Origin: Sphingomonas pseudosanguinis
GTDB taxonomy: Bacteria > Pseudomonadota > Alphaproteobacteria > Sphingomonadales > Sphingomonadaceae
Reading direction: 5' to 3'
DNA: 64,000 bases
Assembly: GCF_014196255.1 (NCBI RefSeq)
Contig: NZ_JACIDH010000013.1
Span: 1 to 64,000 of the forward strand
The translations under genes were made by a program, and so were the position numbers. Every line of letters starts with the position of its first letter. Position 1 is the first letter of the stretch. This document shows positions 1 to 7,114 of this stretch, piece by piece. Below the pieces are notes generated by a model. That model saw only the letters and a program-made list of their open reading frames with translations. It was not told the DNA's origin and did not search any database.

Positions 1-1
1 C

Positions 2-82
2 CTCAACACCGTCTCCAATACCAGCATCCCGATCTCGCCGCCTGACACACCGCCAAGCGAACAGCCTAGACCAACGGGATGA
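2..82 (+). CDS. C-terminal tail of a transposition gene, possibly istB (partial)
   Basis: A frame open from the left edge encodes 26 residues rich in Pro, Ser and Thr and ends with TGA at 80-82, just before the IS21-like terminal repeats. Position and orientation fit the end of an IstB-type ATPase helper, but the visible tail has no diagnostic motif. It could also be a chance open frame. Confidence 0.25.
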   Translation, partial: LNTVSNTSIPISPPDTPPSEQPRPTG

Positions 83-142
83 GGGGTCCCTTTTCGACGC
101 CGATCACCCCGCTACCGGGGTCCCTTTTCCACGCCGATCCAC
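83..142. repeat. Two direct repeats of IS21-type terminus
   Basis: Copy 1 spans 83-107 and copy 2 spans 117-142, with a 34-bp period. They share GGGGTCCCTTTT, then differ by one base (CGACG versus CCACG), and share the following GCCGATC. IS21-family ends carry multiple terminal repeats that bind the IstA transposase. Confidence 0.6.
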
Positions 143-161
143 AATCCGGTGTGATCGGACG

Positions 162-2819
162 TCATTCACCTGGTCGGTGGGGGGCCAGCGCTGCGGTCGT
201 CTTGCAGGAAGGGTATGCTGAGCAAGCCAGGAACGGTTGATATGCGCCGCCGGAGCGGACGACCATCAACCCGTCGCCGCAGGTGGGACAGGTATCTCCG
301 GCTGATATCGGATGGGTGATCCTCACCCGGTTGGATGGCGGGGGCGCGACAGAACCCTCCCCTGAAACATTGCGTTTGAAATCGCATCGGGGGTGGGTGC
401 TGCACGCTTCGAATGGGCCATATTGGCCATCGTACCGCCTCATCGTGCCTTCGCCGCACTTCGGGCACGGGGTCAGAACCCCTCCCTCAGCTTCTACTTC
501 TATCGCGCCAGACTTCGCCAATTCGCTCAGGAAGCGCGAAGGCGAGTCTGCTAGGGTGTAGATGCGTACCTGGCGGCGCGCCCGGGTCAGTGCGACGTAA
601 AAGAGGCGGCGCTCCTCGGCCAGAGGATAGGGATCGGGTTCGGGCATCGCGATCTGTAGGACCGGATCGTCGGTAATCTGGCTTGGAAAGCCCATCATCC
701 CCTCGACGACGTTTAGGAGCATCACATAGTCCGCTTCGAGGCCCTTCGAAGAATGGACCGTGCGGTACTCGATACTCAGAAAATCGCCAAAGCGCCGTTG
801 CCAGCGCCGCCAGCCACGGGGTTCGTCATTGTTGTACCGGCCGAGCATCATCACGCTGATGCGGTCGCCGACATCCGGGCTCAGCCGGCCGTCCCGCGCA
901 AAGTCGTACATGCTTTGCAGATCCTGCTCGAGCCGCTCTTGCGCCAAAGCAGGCGTTTCCGCAGCGAAGGCATGCAGCGCCTTTTTCGCATAGAGGTTCG
1001 TCGTCTCGACCGCCTTTTTGATCTGCCGGGGATTGGCCTGAACGAAGGTGCTTGAGGCCTCGCACAATTGCGCAGGACAGCGGAACGTCGTGTTCAGCAT
1101 GAGCCGGGTCGAATGATCGAACACCTTATCGAACTCGGTCATGACTGCGATATCGGCTCCGGCAAATCGATTGATACCCTGCCAATCATCGCCGACGACA
1201 CACAGATGCGCCTCTTCGCCGGCGTTCTTCAACAGGGCCTTCAACATGCGAACCTTGGCCCGTGAGGTGTCCTGAAATTCATCGGCCAGCACCATCAGAT
1301 AGGGGCTGGCGAACCGGCCGCTCTCGATATGCTCGATCGCCATCAGCAGCATGTCGTCGAAATCGATACAGTCAGCCTCACGCAGCCGCCGTTCCCACTC
1401 GTTCGCTATCCGTTCGAAGAGTGCCAGGAATCGGGCTGAGCGGTCGGCATGACCCTGCGCATCCTTGGCAGCGGCATCCCGGAGCTGCTCGTGGGAAAGA
1501 CCGTTGCTTTTGACATGCTGCTGGAAAATCCGGATTGTCGCAGCGAGCTGCTCGGTGGTTATAGGGCGCTGACCTTTGGGCGGCCGGTCAGGATCATATT
1601 GGAGGGTGATCCCGCTCCGTTTCAGCTCATCTGCAAGGCCTGCAAAGCCAGCCGCTCCCCTGATCCCATGAGAGGTGGTTTCGAAGAGCCGCGTACCTTT
1701 CTCGGCATGAAGTTCGCGTTTCCAGTGGACCCCGCTGACATAATCGCCACCGAAATGTGGCGGCGCCTGCCCCTTATCGTCGAGCGCGAAATGCTCGTGA
1801 TAGAGGCTGATTTCCGGGTAGAAAAAGTCGGGACGATACTGTCGATGATGTTCGGTGGCAGTATCATGCTCATAGGGGCGTTCGTACTGGTAGAGGACAC
1901 CATGATAGAAGAGCCAGTCGGCGATCATCCGCTCCTCTTCGCTTTTGACGATTTCGCCATTGGCCGTGAGAATGCCGCGCCTTCCGTCGCGATAGGCGTT
2001 GGCCTGCGCAGGCTCGTTCCAAGAACCAATGTTCCGGCCGAAAACCGTGCGAAACAGATCCCAGTCGTGACGGAATTTATCATCGCCGGTCCGCAGGTCA
2101 TCGATGATCTCGACGATCATGGCCCCATCCCGGCCCGGCTCGGCCCATTCGGCGAGCGAAGGCTTGCGCCCCGTTGCCTTGCCGATCACGCTTAGACCAA
2201 AGGCATTGAACGTCTTAACGGTCACAGCATCGACGCCATCGAACCCTGCCAGCCTGGCCTTGATTCTGGCCTGGAGTTCTTCAGCAACGGCCCGGTTGAA
2301 GGCGAGTACGAGAATCTGCTCGGGCTGTACCAGGTCTTCGTGAAGCGCATAGCCGACCCTCGCCACCATGGTCGATGTCTTGCCCGATCCCGCCGCGGCG
2401 ACGATTTGCACCGCATCGTCCATGCAGATGCAGCCGTCCATTTGATCATCTGTGAGCGGATTCTTTTCGACCGTGTCGAAAAAGGGTTTCAGCCGTTCCT
2501 TTTGCTTCGCCAGATAAGCGGCATTGTGCGCGGCAAATTCGGTGAGCAGTTCCTTCTCGACGCGATCGCCACCCATCCAGGAAAAGGAGATGTCGGAGCG
2601 CTTGGGCGGCGGAAACCGAGCAATGATGCGCGATGCCATGCTTTTGGGGATCCAGCGTGAGCGATCGACGGCCGGCTCCCAGCTGGTGCGCCATTGCGCG
2701 ACCTTGGCAGGAAAATCCTCACGCGGGCCGGGCACCGGGCGCGGGCTTTGTGACTTCGTCTTGTTGTTGCCGAAGAGACCGCCGGCGAGGAGGGCGGCGC
2801 CGATGATCCATTCGATCAT
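162..2819 (-). CDS. UvrD/HelD-like superfamily 1 DNA helicase with C-terminal zinc ribbons
   Basis: About 885 aa. An ATP-dependent SF1A DNA helicase: Walker A AAGSGKTST near residue 142-150, Walker B/motif II ADEFQDTS, motif III GDDWQGINRFAGAD, motif V HSSKGLEADYV and motif VI FYVALTRAR are all present. The C-terminus has two topoisomerase-type zinc ribbons (CPKC...C...C and CPTC...C...C), as in helicase IV-like proteins. Between the helicase motifs is an insert with spaced E...E, RPDFFYP and YHEHF that looks like a restriction-type nuclease fold; this is an inference. The N-terminus MIEWIIGAALLAGGLFG is hydrophobic. The start at 2819 is preferred over an upstream ATG because GGAGG lies 5 bases before it. 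It ends about 20 bp from the IS21-like end. Likely role is DNA repair or defence on the island. Confidence 0.85.
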   Translation of the reverse strand: MIEWIIGAALLAGGLFGNNKTKSQSPRPVPGPREDFPAKVAQWRTSWEPAVDRSRWIPKSMASRIIARFPPPKRSDISFSWMGGDRVEKELLTEFAAHNAAYLAKQKERLKPFFDTVEKNPLTDDQMDGCICMDDAVQIVAAAGSGKTSTMVARVGYALHEDLVQPEQILVLAFNRAVAEELQARIKARLAGFDGVDAVTVKTFNAFGLSVIGKATGRKPSLAEWAEPGRDGAMIVEIIDDLRTGDDKFRHDWDLFRTVFGRNIGSWNEPAQANAYRDGRRGILTANGEIVKSEEERMIADWLFYHGVLYQYERPYEHDTATEHHRQYRPDFFYPEISLYHEHFALDDKGQAPPHFGGDYVSGVHWKRELHAEKGTRLFETTSHGIRGAAGFAGLADELKRSGITLQYDPDRPPKGQRPITTEQLAATIRIFQQHVKSNGLSHEQLRDAAAKDAQGHADRSARFLALFERIANEWERRLREADCIDFDDMLLMAIEHIESGRFASPYLMVLADEFQDTSRAKVRMLKALLKNAGEEAHLCVVGDDWQGINRFAGADIAVMTEFDKVFDHSTRLMLNTTFRCPAQLCEASSTFVQANPRQIKKAVETTNLYAKKALHAFAAETPALAQERLEQDLQSMYDFARDGRLSPDVGDRISVMMLGRYNNDEPRGWRRWQRRFGDFLSIEYRTVHSSKGLEADYVMLLNVVEGMMGFPSQITDDPVLQIAMPEPDPYPLAEERRLFYVALTRARRQVRIYTLADSPSRFLSELAKSGAIEVEAEGGVLTPCPKCGEGTMRRYDGQYGPFEACSTHPRCDFKRNVSGEGSVAPPPSNRVRITHPISAGDTCPTCGDGLMVVRSGGAYQPFLACSAYPSCKTTAALAPHRPGE

Positions 2820-2969
2820 GTGCGCCTCCGGCCGGGGACGAGGCGTGCGCTCAGGGTGAGCGTGTCGCCGCACGCCATGGCACCGTTTTCCGGCGCCGCG
2901 AGTCGTTTGAAATCAATGTCGTTTCGTGTCTGCACCAGACCATATAGTCATAGCACAGTTCCAAAGTCG

Positions 2970-3386
2970 TTATGTCCCGGCGTCGTCGATGTCATCCGAT
3001 CCATGATCCGAGGTGTCTGTCGGCAACCCGTCGATCGCCGCGACCGCGTCCATGAGCTGCCGGCGGAGGCCGGCAAGACCGACTGCCACGACGAGATCCT
3101 GGCGATCCGCAAGCGCAAGCACCGTGCGCAGGATGAGATCGGAATGACGCATAAGAATGACCAGATTTTCGGCGCTTGGACTGTTTTTCCCCTCGAACCA
3201 GTTGCGCACGGCTCGCTCGTTGGAGCGGGTCAGTTGCGCGATCGTCTTGAGGGCTGAGGGCGTGTTGCCGAACTCTTCCTTGAGGGCTCCGGCGATGGCC
3301 ATCGCCAGCGGTTCCGCGAAGGTGGCGGTAGGAAATATTATTCCGCTTTTGGACTGAAGTTTTCGGTCTTTCTTGGAAAACGACAT
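2970..3386 (-). CDS. Xre-like helix-turn-helix regulator
   Basis: 138 aa. The middle (about residues 42-72, ALKTIAQLTRSNERAVRNWFEGKNSPSA in part) has the shape of a helix-turn-helix seen in small Xre-like regulators: a conserved turn followed by R-x-W-F-x-G-x-x-x-P. The C-terminus ends in an acidic tail rich in Asp. It is divergent from the serine recombinase gene, with a 73-bp gap that must contain both promoters, so it may repress the recombinase operon. The specific family is not recognised beyond HTH. Confidence 0.65.
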   Translation of the reverse strand: MSFSKKDRKLQSKSGIIFPTATFAEPLAMAIAGALKEEFGNTPSALKTIAQLTRSNERAVRNWFEGKNSPSAENLVILMRHSDLILRTVLALADRQDLVVAVGLAGLRRQLMDAVAAIDGLPTDTSDHGSDDIDDAGT

Positions 3387-3398
3387 TCTGGCTCACTC

Positions 3399-3411
3399 CC
3401 AATAAAGTTGG
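3399..3411. promoter_or_regulatory. Short inverted repeat between divergent HTH and recombinase genes
   Basis: CCAA-TAAAG-TTGG sits 12 bp upstream of the HTH start codon, within the only shared upstream region of the two divergent genes. It could be an autoregulatory operator. The arms are only 4 bp (5 with one flanking G-C pair), so support is weak. Confidence 0.2.
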
Positions 3412-3459
3412 TGGGAAGTCGAGCCTGTCCGCTTGCGGTCAACGAAAGCAGTCGGTGTC

Positions 3460-5028
3460 ATGAACTCTACGGAGATAATTGCCGCAGAAGCCGTACCGCG
3501 CGAACCTGTCCGCGCCGCGCAATATGTCCGTATGTCGACCGAACATCAGAAATACTCGACCGAGAACCAAGCCGAGATCATCGCTCAATATGCCGCCCGG
3601 CGGGGGTTCGAGATCGTCAAGACCTATGAGGATTCGGGCAAGAGCGGCCTGCGTCTCGACGGACGGCTCTCGCTCCAGCAACTGATCGCCGACGTGCGGA
3701 GCGGCCAGACCGACTTCAAGGCCATCCTCGTCTATGACGTGAGCCGGTGGGGTCGGTTTCAGGATGCCGACGAGAGCGCCTATTATGAGTTCATCTGCCG
3801 CGAGGCCGGCATCACCGTTCAATACTGCGCGGAACAGTTCGAGAATGACGGCAGCTTGAGCGCGACGATCATCAAGAGCATGAAACGCGCGATGGCCGGC
3901 GAATATAGCCGGGAACTGTCGGTCAAGGTCTTTACCGGGCAATGCCGTCTTATCCGGTTGGGGTTTCGGCAAGGCGGCGCTGCGGGCTTCGGATTGCGGC
4001 GTTATCTCGTCGATGAGCATCGGCAGCCCAAGGCCGAGCTCAGTCGCGGTGAGCAGAAGAGCCTGCAAACCGACCGGGTCATTTTGAAACCCGGCCCTCC
4101 CGAAGAGGTCGAGGTGGTTCGGCGGCTCTACCGGATGTTCGTGGTGCAACGACGCACGGAAACCGAGATCGCCGCAGCACTGAACGAGGAAGGCATTCTT
4201 ACCGATCTCGGCCGTCCCTGGACACGCGGCACGGTTCATCAGGTACTGACCAACGAGAAGTATATCGGCAACAATGTCTATAACCGTGCGTCCTTCAAGC
4301 TGAAGGCCAAGCGGGTCGTGAACACCCCCGACATGTGGGTGCGCGGTGACGGCGCGTTCGAGGCGATCGTCGAACGCGACTTTTTCGAAGCCGCGCAGCG
4401 CATCATCCAGGAGCGCAGCCGGCGTTTCAGCGACGAGGAATTGCTGAGCCGCCTATCCGCCCTGCTCGCAGAGAAGGGATGGCTCTCAGGGCTTGTCATC
4501 GACGAGGTCGAGGACATGCCATCGAGTTCCACTTTCCGGCATCGCTTTGGAAGCCTGGTCCGGGCCTATCAGCTGGTTGGCTACGCCCCATCGCGGGACT
4601 ACCGCTATATCGAGACGAACAAGGCGCTCCGGGCGCTTCATCCCGATGTCGTCGCCCAAGTGATCACACAGATCGGCGAGGCCGGCGGATCAGTCTGCCG
4701 CGATCCTCAGAACGACCTTCTCCATATCAATGAGGAATTTACCGCCTCGCTCGTCATCGCCCGGTGCCGGGTGACTGAGGCGGGTGCGCTGCGCTGGAAA
4801 GTGCGCTTTGACAGCGGGCTTCGCCCGAACATCACGATCGTCGCACGCATGGGGGAAGATAATCGCGTCATCCGCGACTTCTATCTGTTGCCCTGGCTGG
4901 ATTTCGGGACAGCCGCCAACCTGCGATTAGCGCCTGAAAATGGCATTCTTCTCGACGCCTATCGTTTCGACACGCTGGATCCCTTGTTCGATCTGTCGCG
5001 GCGGACGCCATTGAAAGTTGCGGCATGA
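3460..5028 (+). CDS. Large serine recombinase (resolvase/invertase N-terminus, recombinase domain)
   Basis: About 522 aa. The resolvase domain begins QYVRMSTEHQ with the catalytic Ser near residue 26 and carries the second active-site block YDVSRWGRF near residue 93. A recombinase domain follows, with the typical YRMFVVQRRTETEIAAALN and GRPWTRGTVHQVLTNEKYIGNNVYNR region (about residues 225-280). There is no long coiled-coil zinc region like that of phage integrases. The ATG at 3460 is chosen over a TTG at 3433. The stop codon overlaps the start of the next gene (ATGA), so the two ParB-like proteins are probably co-translated. It may catalyse site-specific integration, excision or resolution; its att sites were not found. 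Confidence 0.88.
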   Translation: MNSTEIIAAEAVPREPVRAAQYVRMSTEHQKYSTENQAEIIAQYAARRGFEIVKTYEDSGKSGLRLDGRLSLQQLIADVRSGQTDFKAILVYDVSRWGRFQDADESAYYEFICREAGITVQYCAEQFENDGSLSATIIKSMKRAMAGEYSRELSVKVFTGQCRLIRLGFRQGGAAGFGLRRYLVDEHRQPKAELSRGEQKSLQTDRVILKPGPPEEVEVVRRLYRMFVVQRRTETEIAAALNEEGILTDLGRPWTRGTVHQVLTNEKYIGNNVYNRASFKLKAKRVVNTPDMWVRGDGAFEAIVERDFFEAAQRIIQERSRRFSDEELLSRLSALLAEKGWLSGLVIDEVEDMPSSSTFRHRFGSLVRAYQLVGYAPSRDYRYIETNKALRALHPDVVAQVITQIGEAGGSVCRDPQNDLLHINEEFTASLVIARCRVTEAGALRWKVRFDSGLRPNITIVARMGEDNRVIRDFYLLPWLDFGTAANLRLAPENGILLDAYRFDTLDPLFDLSRRTPLKVAA

Positions 5029-5903
5029 ACGAACCGGCCCCTGAAATCCGTTCGGTTCCGATCGACCTCATCACGGTTCTCAATCCGCGGGTGCGCAACA
5101 AGCGGATTTTCCAGGAACTGGTGAACAGTATCGCCCATCTGGGCCTCAAGAAGCCGATCACGGTCAGCAAGCGGCCCGGAAAGACCCGGTTTGATCTGGT
5201 CTGCGGCCAGGGACGGCTCGAGGCGTTCATCGCGCTCGGCCAGACCGAGATTCCCGCCATCGTGATCGATGCGGCCGAGGAAGACTGCTTCGTCATGAGC
5301 CTCGTCGAGAATCTGGCGCGTCGCCAGCACAGCCCGCTCGAACTGGTCCATGCCATCGGCGCATTACACGCACGCGGCTATTCCTATGCGGAAGTCGCCG
5401 CCAAGGTCGATTTCTCTGTCGAATATGTGAGCGCCATTTGCCTGCTGCTCGATCGGGGCGAGGAAAAGCTGATCGCGGCGGTCGATCGCGGGGTCATCCC
5501 GCACACGATCGCAATGGAAATCGCCAGGGCCAAGGATGGCGAGGTCCAGCAAGCGCTGGCGCAGGCCTATGAGGAGAAGGCCATTCCGGGCAATCAGGTT
5601 CTGGCTATTCGCAAGATCATCGATCAGCGCAACACCAGCGGCAAACAGCTCCACAAGCGCGGTTCACGTCCAGGGCGGGTACAGCGGCCGGTGACCTCCG
5701 AAGGCCTCATCCGTGCCTATCAGCGGGAGACTGAGCGGCAAAAGCTCCTCATCAAGCGCGCCTCGCTGGCGCGCAGTCGTTTGCTGTTCGTTGCCAATGC
5801 GATGCGGCGCCTCCTGGCCGACGAGCATTTTGTGACGTTGCTGCGAGCCGAAGGCCTCAGCACGCTCCCGCGCGCGCTCGCCGAGCGCATCGAACCGGCA
5901 TAG
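5025..5903 (+). CDS. ParB/RepB-like DNA-binding protein (first of a pair)
   Basis: 292 aa. The N-terminus (residues 8-100) is a ParB nuclease-like domain: it has the sequence IDLITVLNPRVRNKRIFQELVNSI in part, then the CGQGRLEAFIALG box and VMSLVENLARRQHSPLE, matching the GxxR and ENxxR signatures of ParB. An HTH (YSYAEVAAKVDFSVEYVSAI) and a RepB-type C-terminal region follow. It overlaps the recombinase stop by 4 bp and is 7 bp from the next ParB-like gene. Chromosomal or plasmid ParB works with ParA, but no ParA is nearby (the element's parA is near 54 kb), so a role with the recombinase is more likely than partition. That is an inference. Confidence 0.82.
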   Translation: MNEPAPEIRSVPIDLITVLNPRVRNKRIFQELVNSIAHLGLKKPITVSKRPGKTRFDLVCGQGRLEAFIALGQTEIPAIVIDAAEEDCFVMSLVENLARRQHSPLELVHAIGALHARGYSYAEVAAKVDFSVEYVSAICLLLDRGEEKLIAAVDRGVIPHTIAMEIARAKDGEVQQALAQAYEEKAIPGNQVLAIRKIIDQRNTSGKQLHKRGSRPGRVQRPVTSEGLIRAYQRETERQKLLIKRASLARSRLLFVANAMRRLLADEHFVTLLRAEGLSTLPRALAERIEPA

Positions 5904-5910
5904 GTGAGCC

Positions 5911-6804
5911 ATGGTGGATCCTGTCAAAATCGCCTTCGAGCGCAAGATCATCATCCAGCCGATCGCCGATCTCCTCCCGACCAAGGGTTTGCCGGCGGGG
6001 GTGCGCGAGACGGTTAAATATCGCCGGATCGCCGCGTCTGTCGCCGAGGTCGGGTTGATCGAACCCCTTTCGATCGCCCGGCAGAAAGGAGGCGGGGGCT
6101 ATTTGCTGCTCGATGGCCATATGCGGCTCGATGCCCTGCGATTTCTGGGCGCGACCGAGGCGGCCTGCGTCGTGGCCGACGACGATGAGGCGTTCACCTA
6201 CAACAAGCGCGTGAACCGTCTCGCGACGATCCAGGAGCATTACATGATCGTGCGCGCGCTTGATCGCGGCGTGCCCGAGGAGAAGCTGGCGCGGGCGCTT
6301 AATGTCGATGTGAAGGTCATCCGGCAGCGGCGTCACCTGCTGGCCGGGATCAGCGCGGATGTCGCCGAGCTGCTCAAGGACAAGCCGGTTGGGCATCATG
6401 CCTTCCAGAAGCTGCGCAAGATGAAGCCTATCCGGCAACTCGAGGTCGCCGAGCTCATGGTGTCGGCGAACAATTACACGGTGAGCTATGCCAAGGCCCT
6501 GCTCGCGACATCAAAGCCTGCCGACTTGCACAAGCCCGACGAGCTGAAGAAAGCGACGGGCCTTTCCGCCGAGCAGATGGCCAGGCTTGAACGCGAGATG
6601 GCCTCGGTGAGCGAGGATTATAAGGAGCTCGAGGCGTCCTATGGCGATGACATGCTGGTGCTAGTGGTTGCCTCGGGCTTTATCGAACGGCTCCTTTCCA
6701 AGCCCGAGATCGAGGGCTTTCTGGAGCGCCGTCATCCAGAGTTTCTGGAGAATTTCCGCGCCATTGTTCAGGCCACATCGCTCGACCAGTCGACGCCGGC
6801 CTGA
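5911..6804 (+). CDS. RepB-type plasmid partition protein homologue (second of a pair)
   Basis: 297 aa. The N-terminus has a ParB fold with the YLLLDGHMRLDALRFLG box (GxxR equivalent GHMR) and the NKRVNRLATIQEHYMI stretch in place of the ENxxR block. The remainder matches the RepB plasmid-partition domain, with an HTH-like VPEEKLARALNVDVKVIRQRRHLL region near residues 125-150. AGGTGA lies upstream of the ATG with good spacing. It differs clearly from its neighbour at 5025, so the pair are paralogues, not a recent duplication. It is the last gene of the recombinase operon. Confidence 0.82.
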   Translation: MVDPVKIAFERKIIIQPIADLLPTKGLPAGVRETVKYRRIAASVAEVGLIEPLSIARQKGGGGYLLLDGHMRLDALRFLGATEAACVVADDDEAFTYNKRVNRLATIQEHYMIVRALDRGVPEEKLARALNVDVKVIRQRRHLLAGISADVAELLKDKPVGHHAFQKLRKMKPIRQLEVAELMVSANNYTVSYAKALLATSKPADLHKPDELKKATGLSAEQMARLEREMASVSEDYKELEASYGDDMLVLVVASGFIERLLSKPEIEGFLERRHPEFLENFRAIVQATSLDQSTPA

Positions 6805-6817
6805 CGGTAAGAAGCAT

Positions 6818-6937
6818 ATGGGGACCGGGACCCAAAAGCGCCGGGACCGTCGGAGAAGCCGTCGTATGGTGCGGATCAAGGACGGCGGCGGGGATGGCGG
6901 CGAACCCGCTCGGAGCCCGCTAGGTCAGCCGTCATAG
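6818..6937 (+). CDS. Possible small Arg-rich protein
   Basis: A 39-codon frame starting ATG at 6818, 11 bp after the RepB-like stop, with GGTAAG as a weak ribosome site. The product is rich in Arg, Gly and Asp (RRDRRRSRR near residue 10), which can also result from translating GC-rich noncoding DNA. No family is recognised, so this is a low-confidence call. Confidence 0.2.
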   Translation: MGTGTQKRRDRRRSRRMVRIKDGGGDGGEPARSPLGQPS

Positions 6938-6975
6938 GGCTGGCTGCTTGCCGTGATTACGGCATGATGGTCCAC

Positions 6976-7012
6976 GGAGCGCGCCGATGGCAGCTGCCCA
7001 TCGGCGCGCTCC
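6976..7012. terminator. Perfect 15-bp stem-loop after the recombinase/ParB operon
   Basis: Left arm GGAGCGCGCCGATGG at 6976-6990, loop CAGCTGC, right arm CCATCGGCGCGCTCC at 6998-7012, with no mismatch. It lies between the recombinase-ParB operon and the HipA operator region. There is no T tract after it on the plus strand, so it could terminate poorly or instead be a protein-binding or recombination site. Confidence 0.45.
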
Positions 7013-7025
7013 AAAATGACCTTTG

Positions 7026-7058
7026 GAATTATCGCGCATGTGAGATGAGAGATAATTC
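7026..7058. promoter_or_regulatory. Operator O1 of the HipA-like gene
   Basis: An imperfect palindrome: the left arm GAATTATCGCGCAT is matched by ATGAGAGATAATTC on the right, with a 5-base centre. It is nearly the same as the palindrome at 7082-7113, and the centres are about 55 bp apart. It ends one base before the predicted -35 element, a position suited to autoregulation by the N-terminal DNA-binding domain of the HipA-like protein. Confidence 0.6.
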
Positions 7059-7087
7059 TTGCCCATCACGTCCATCAGTGGGATTAT
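7059..7087 (+). promoter_or_regulatory. Predicted sigma-70 type promoter of the HipA-like gene
   Basis: TTGCCC at 7059-7064 and GATTAT at 7082-7087 are separated by 17 bp. The -10 lies inside operator O2, and O1 abuts the -35. Transcription would begin near 7094, leaving a leader of about 20 bases before the ATG at 7115. Assigned by eye only. Confidence 0.4.
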
Positions 7088-7113
7088 CGCGCATCTGAAA
7101 TGCGAGATAATTC
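7082..7113. promoter_or_regulatory. Operator O2 of the HipA-like gene
   Basis: ATTATCGCGCAT, centre CTGAA, then ATGCGAGATAAT: the 12-bp arms match at 11 positions. It is the second copy of the palindrome at 7026-7058. It covers the predicted -10 and transcription start and ends 1 base before the chosen start codon, so bound protein would block transcription. Confidence 0.6.
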
Positions 7114-7114
7114 C

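Larger units (their letters stand above)
1..143 (+). mobile_element. Right end of a probable IS21-family insertion sequence (partial)
   Basis: Two near-identical direct copies of a motif beginning GGGGTCCCTTTT and ending near ACGCCGATC lie at 83-107 and 117-142. From memory this motif (GAAAAGGGACCCC on the other strand) is typical of the terminal repeats of IS21-type elements common in proteobacteria. An open frame entering from the left edge stops at 80-82, as expected for the end of the istB helper gene close to the right terminus. The terminal CA would fall near 142-143, about 20 bp from the stop codon of the helicase gene on the other strand. The rest of the element is outside the window, so the family call is an inference. 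Confidence 0.5.

Noticed and set aside
1449..2195. 248-aa plus-strand open frame opposite the UvrD-like gene
   Set aside because: It lies fully antisense to a helicase with intact motifs and shows no domain; it is a result of GC-rich codon bias.
3439..4239. 266-aa minus-strand frame opposite the serine recombinase
   Set aside because: Antisense shadow of a clear recombinase gene; no ribosome site or recognisable domain.
5025..6804. ParB pair as the partition system of the element
   Set aside because: No ParA is adjacent and the element's parA at 53812 has its own RHH partner.
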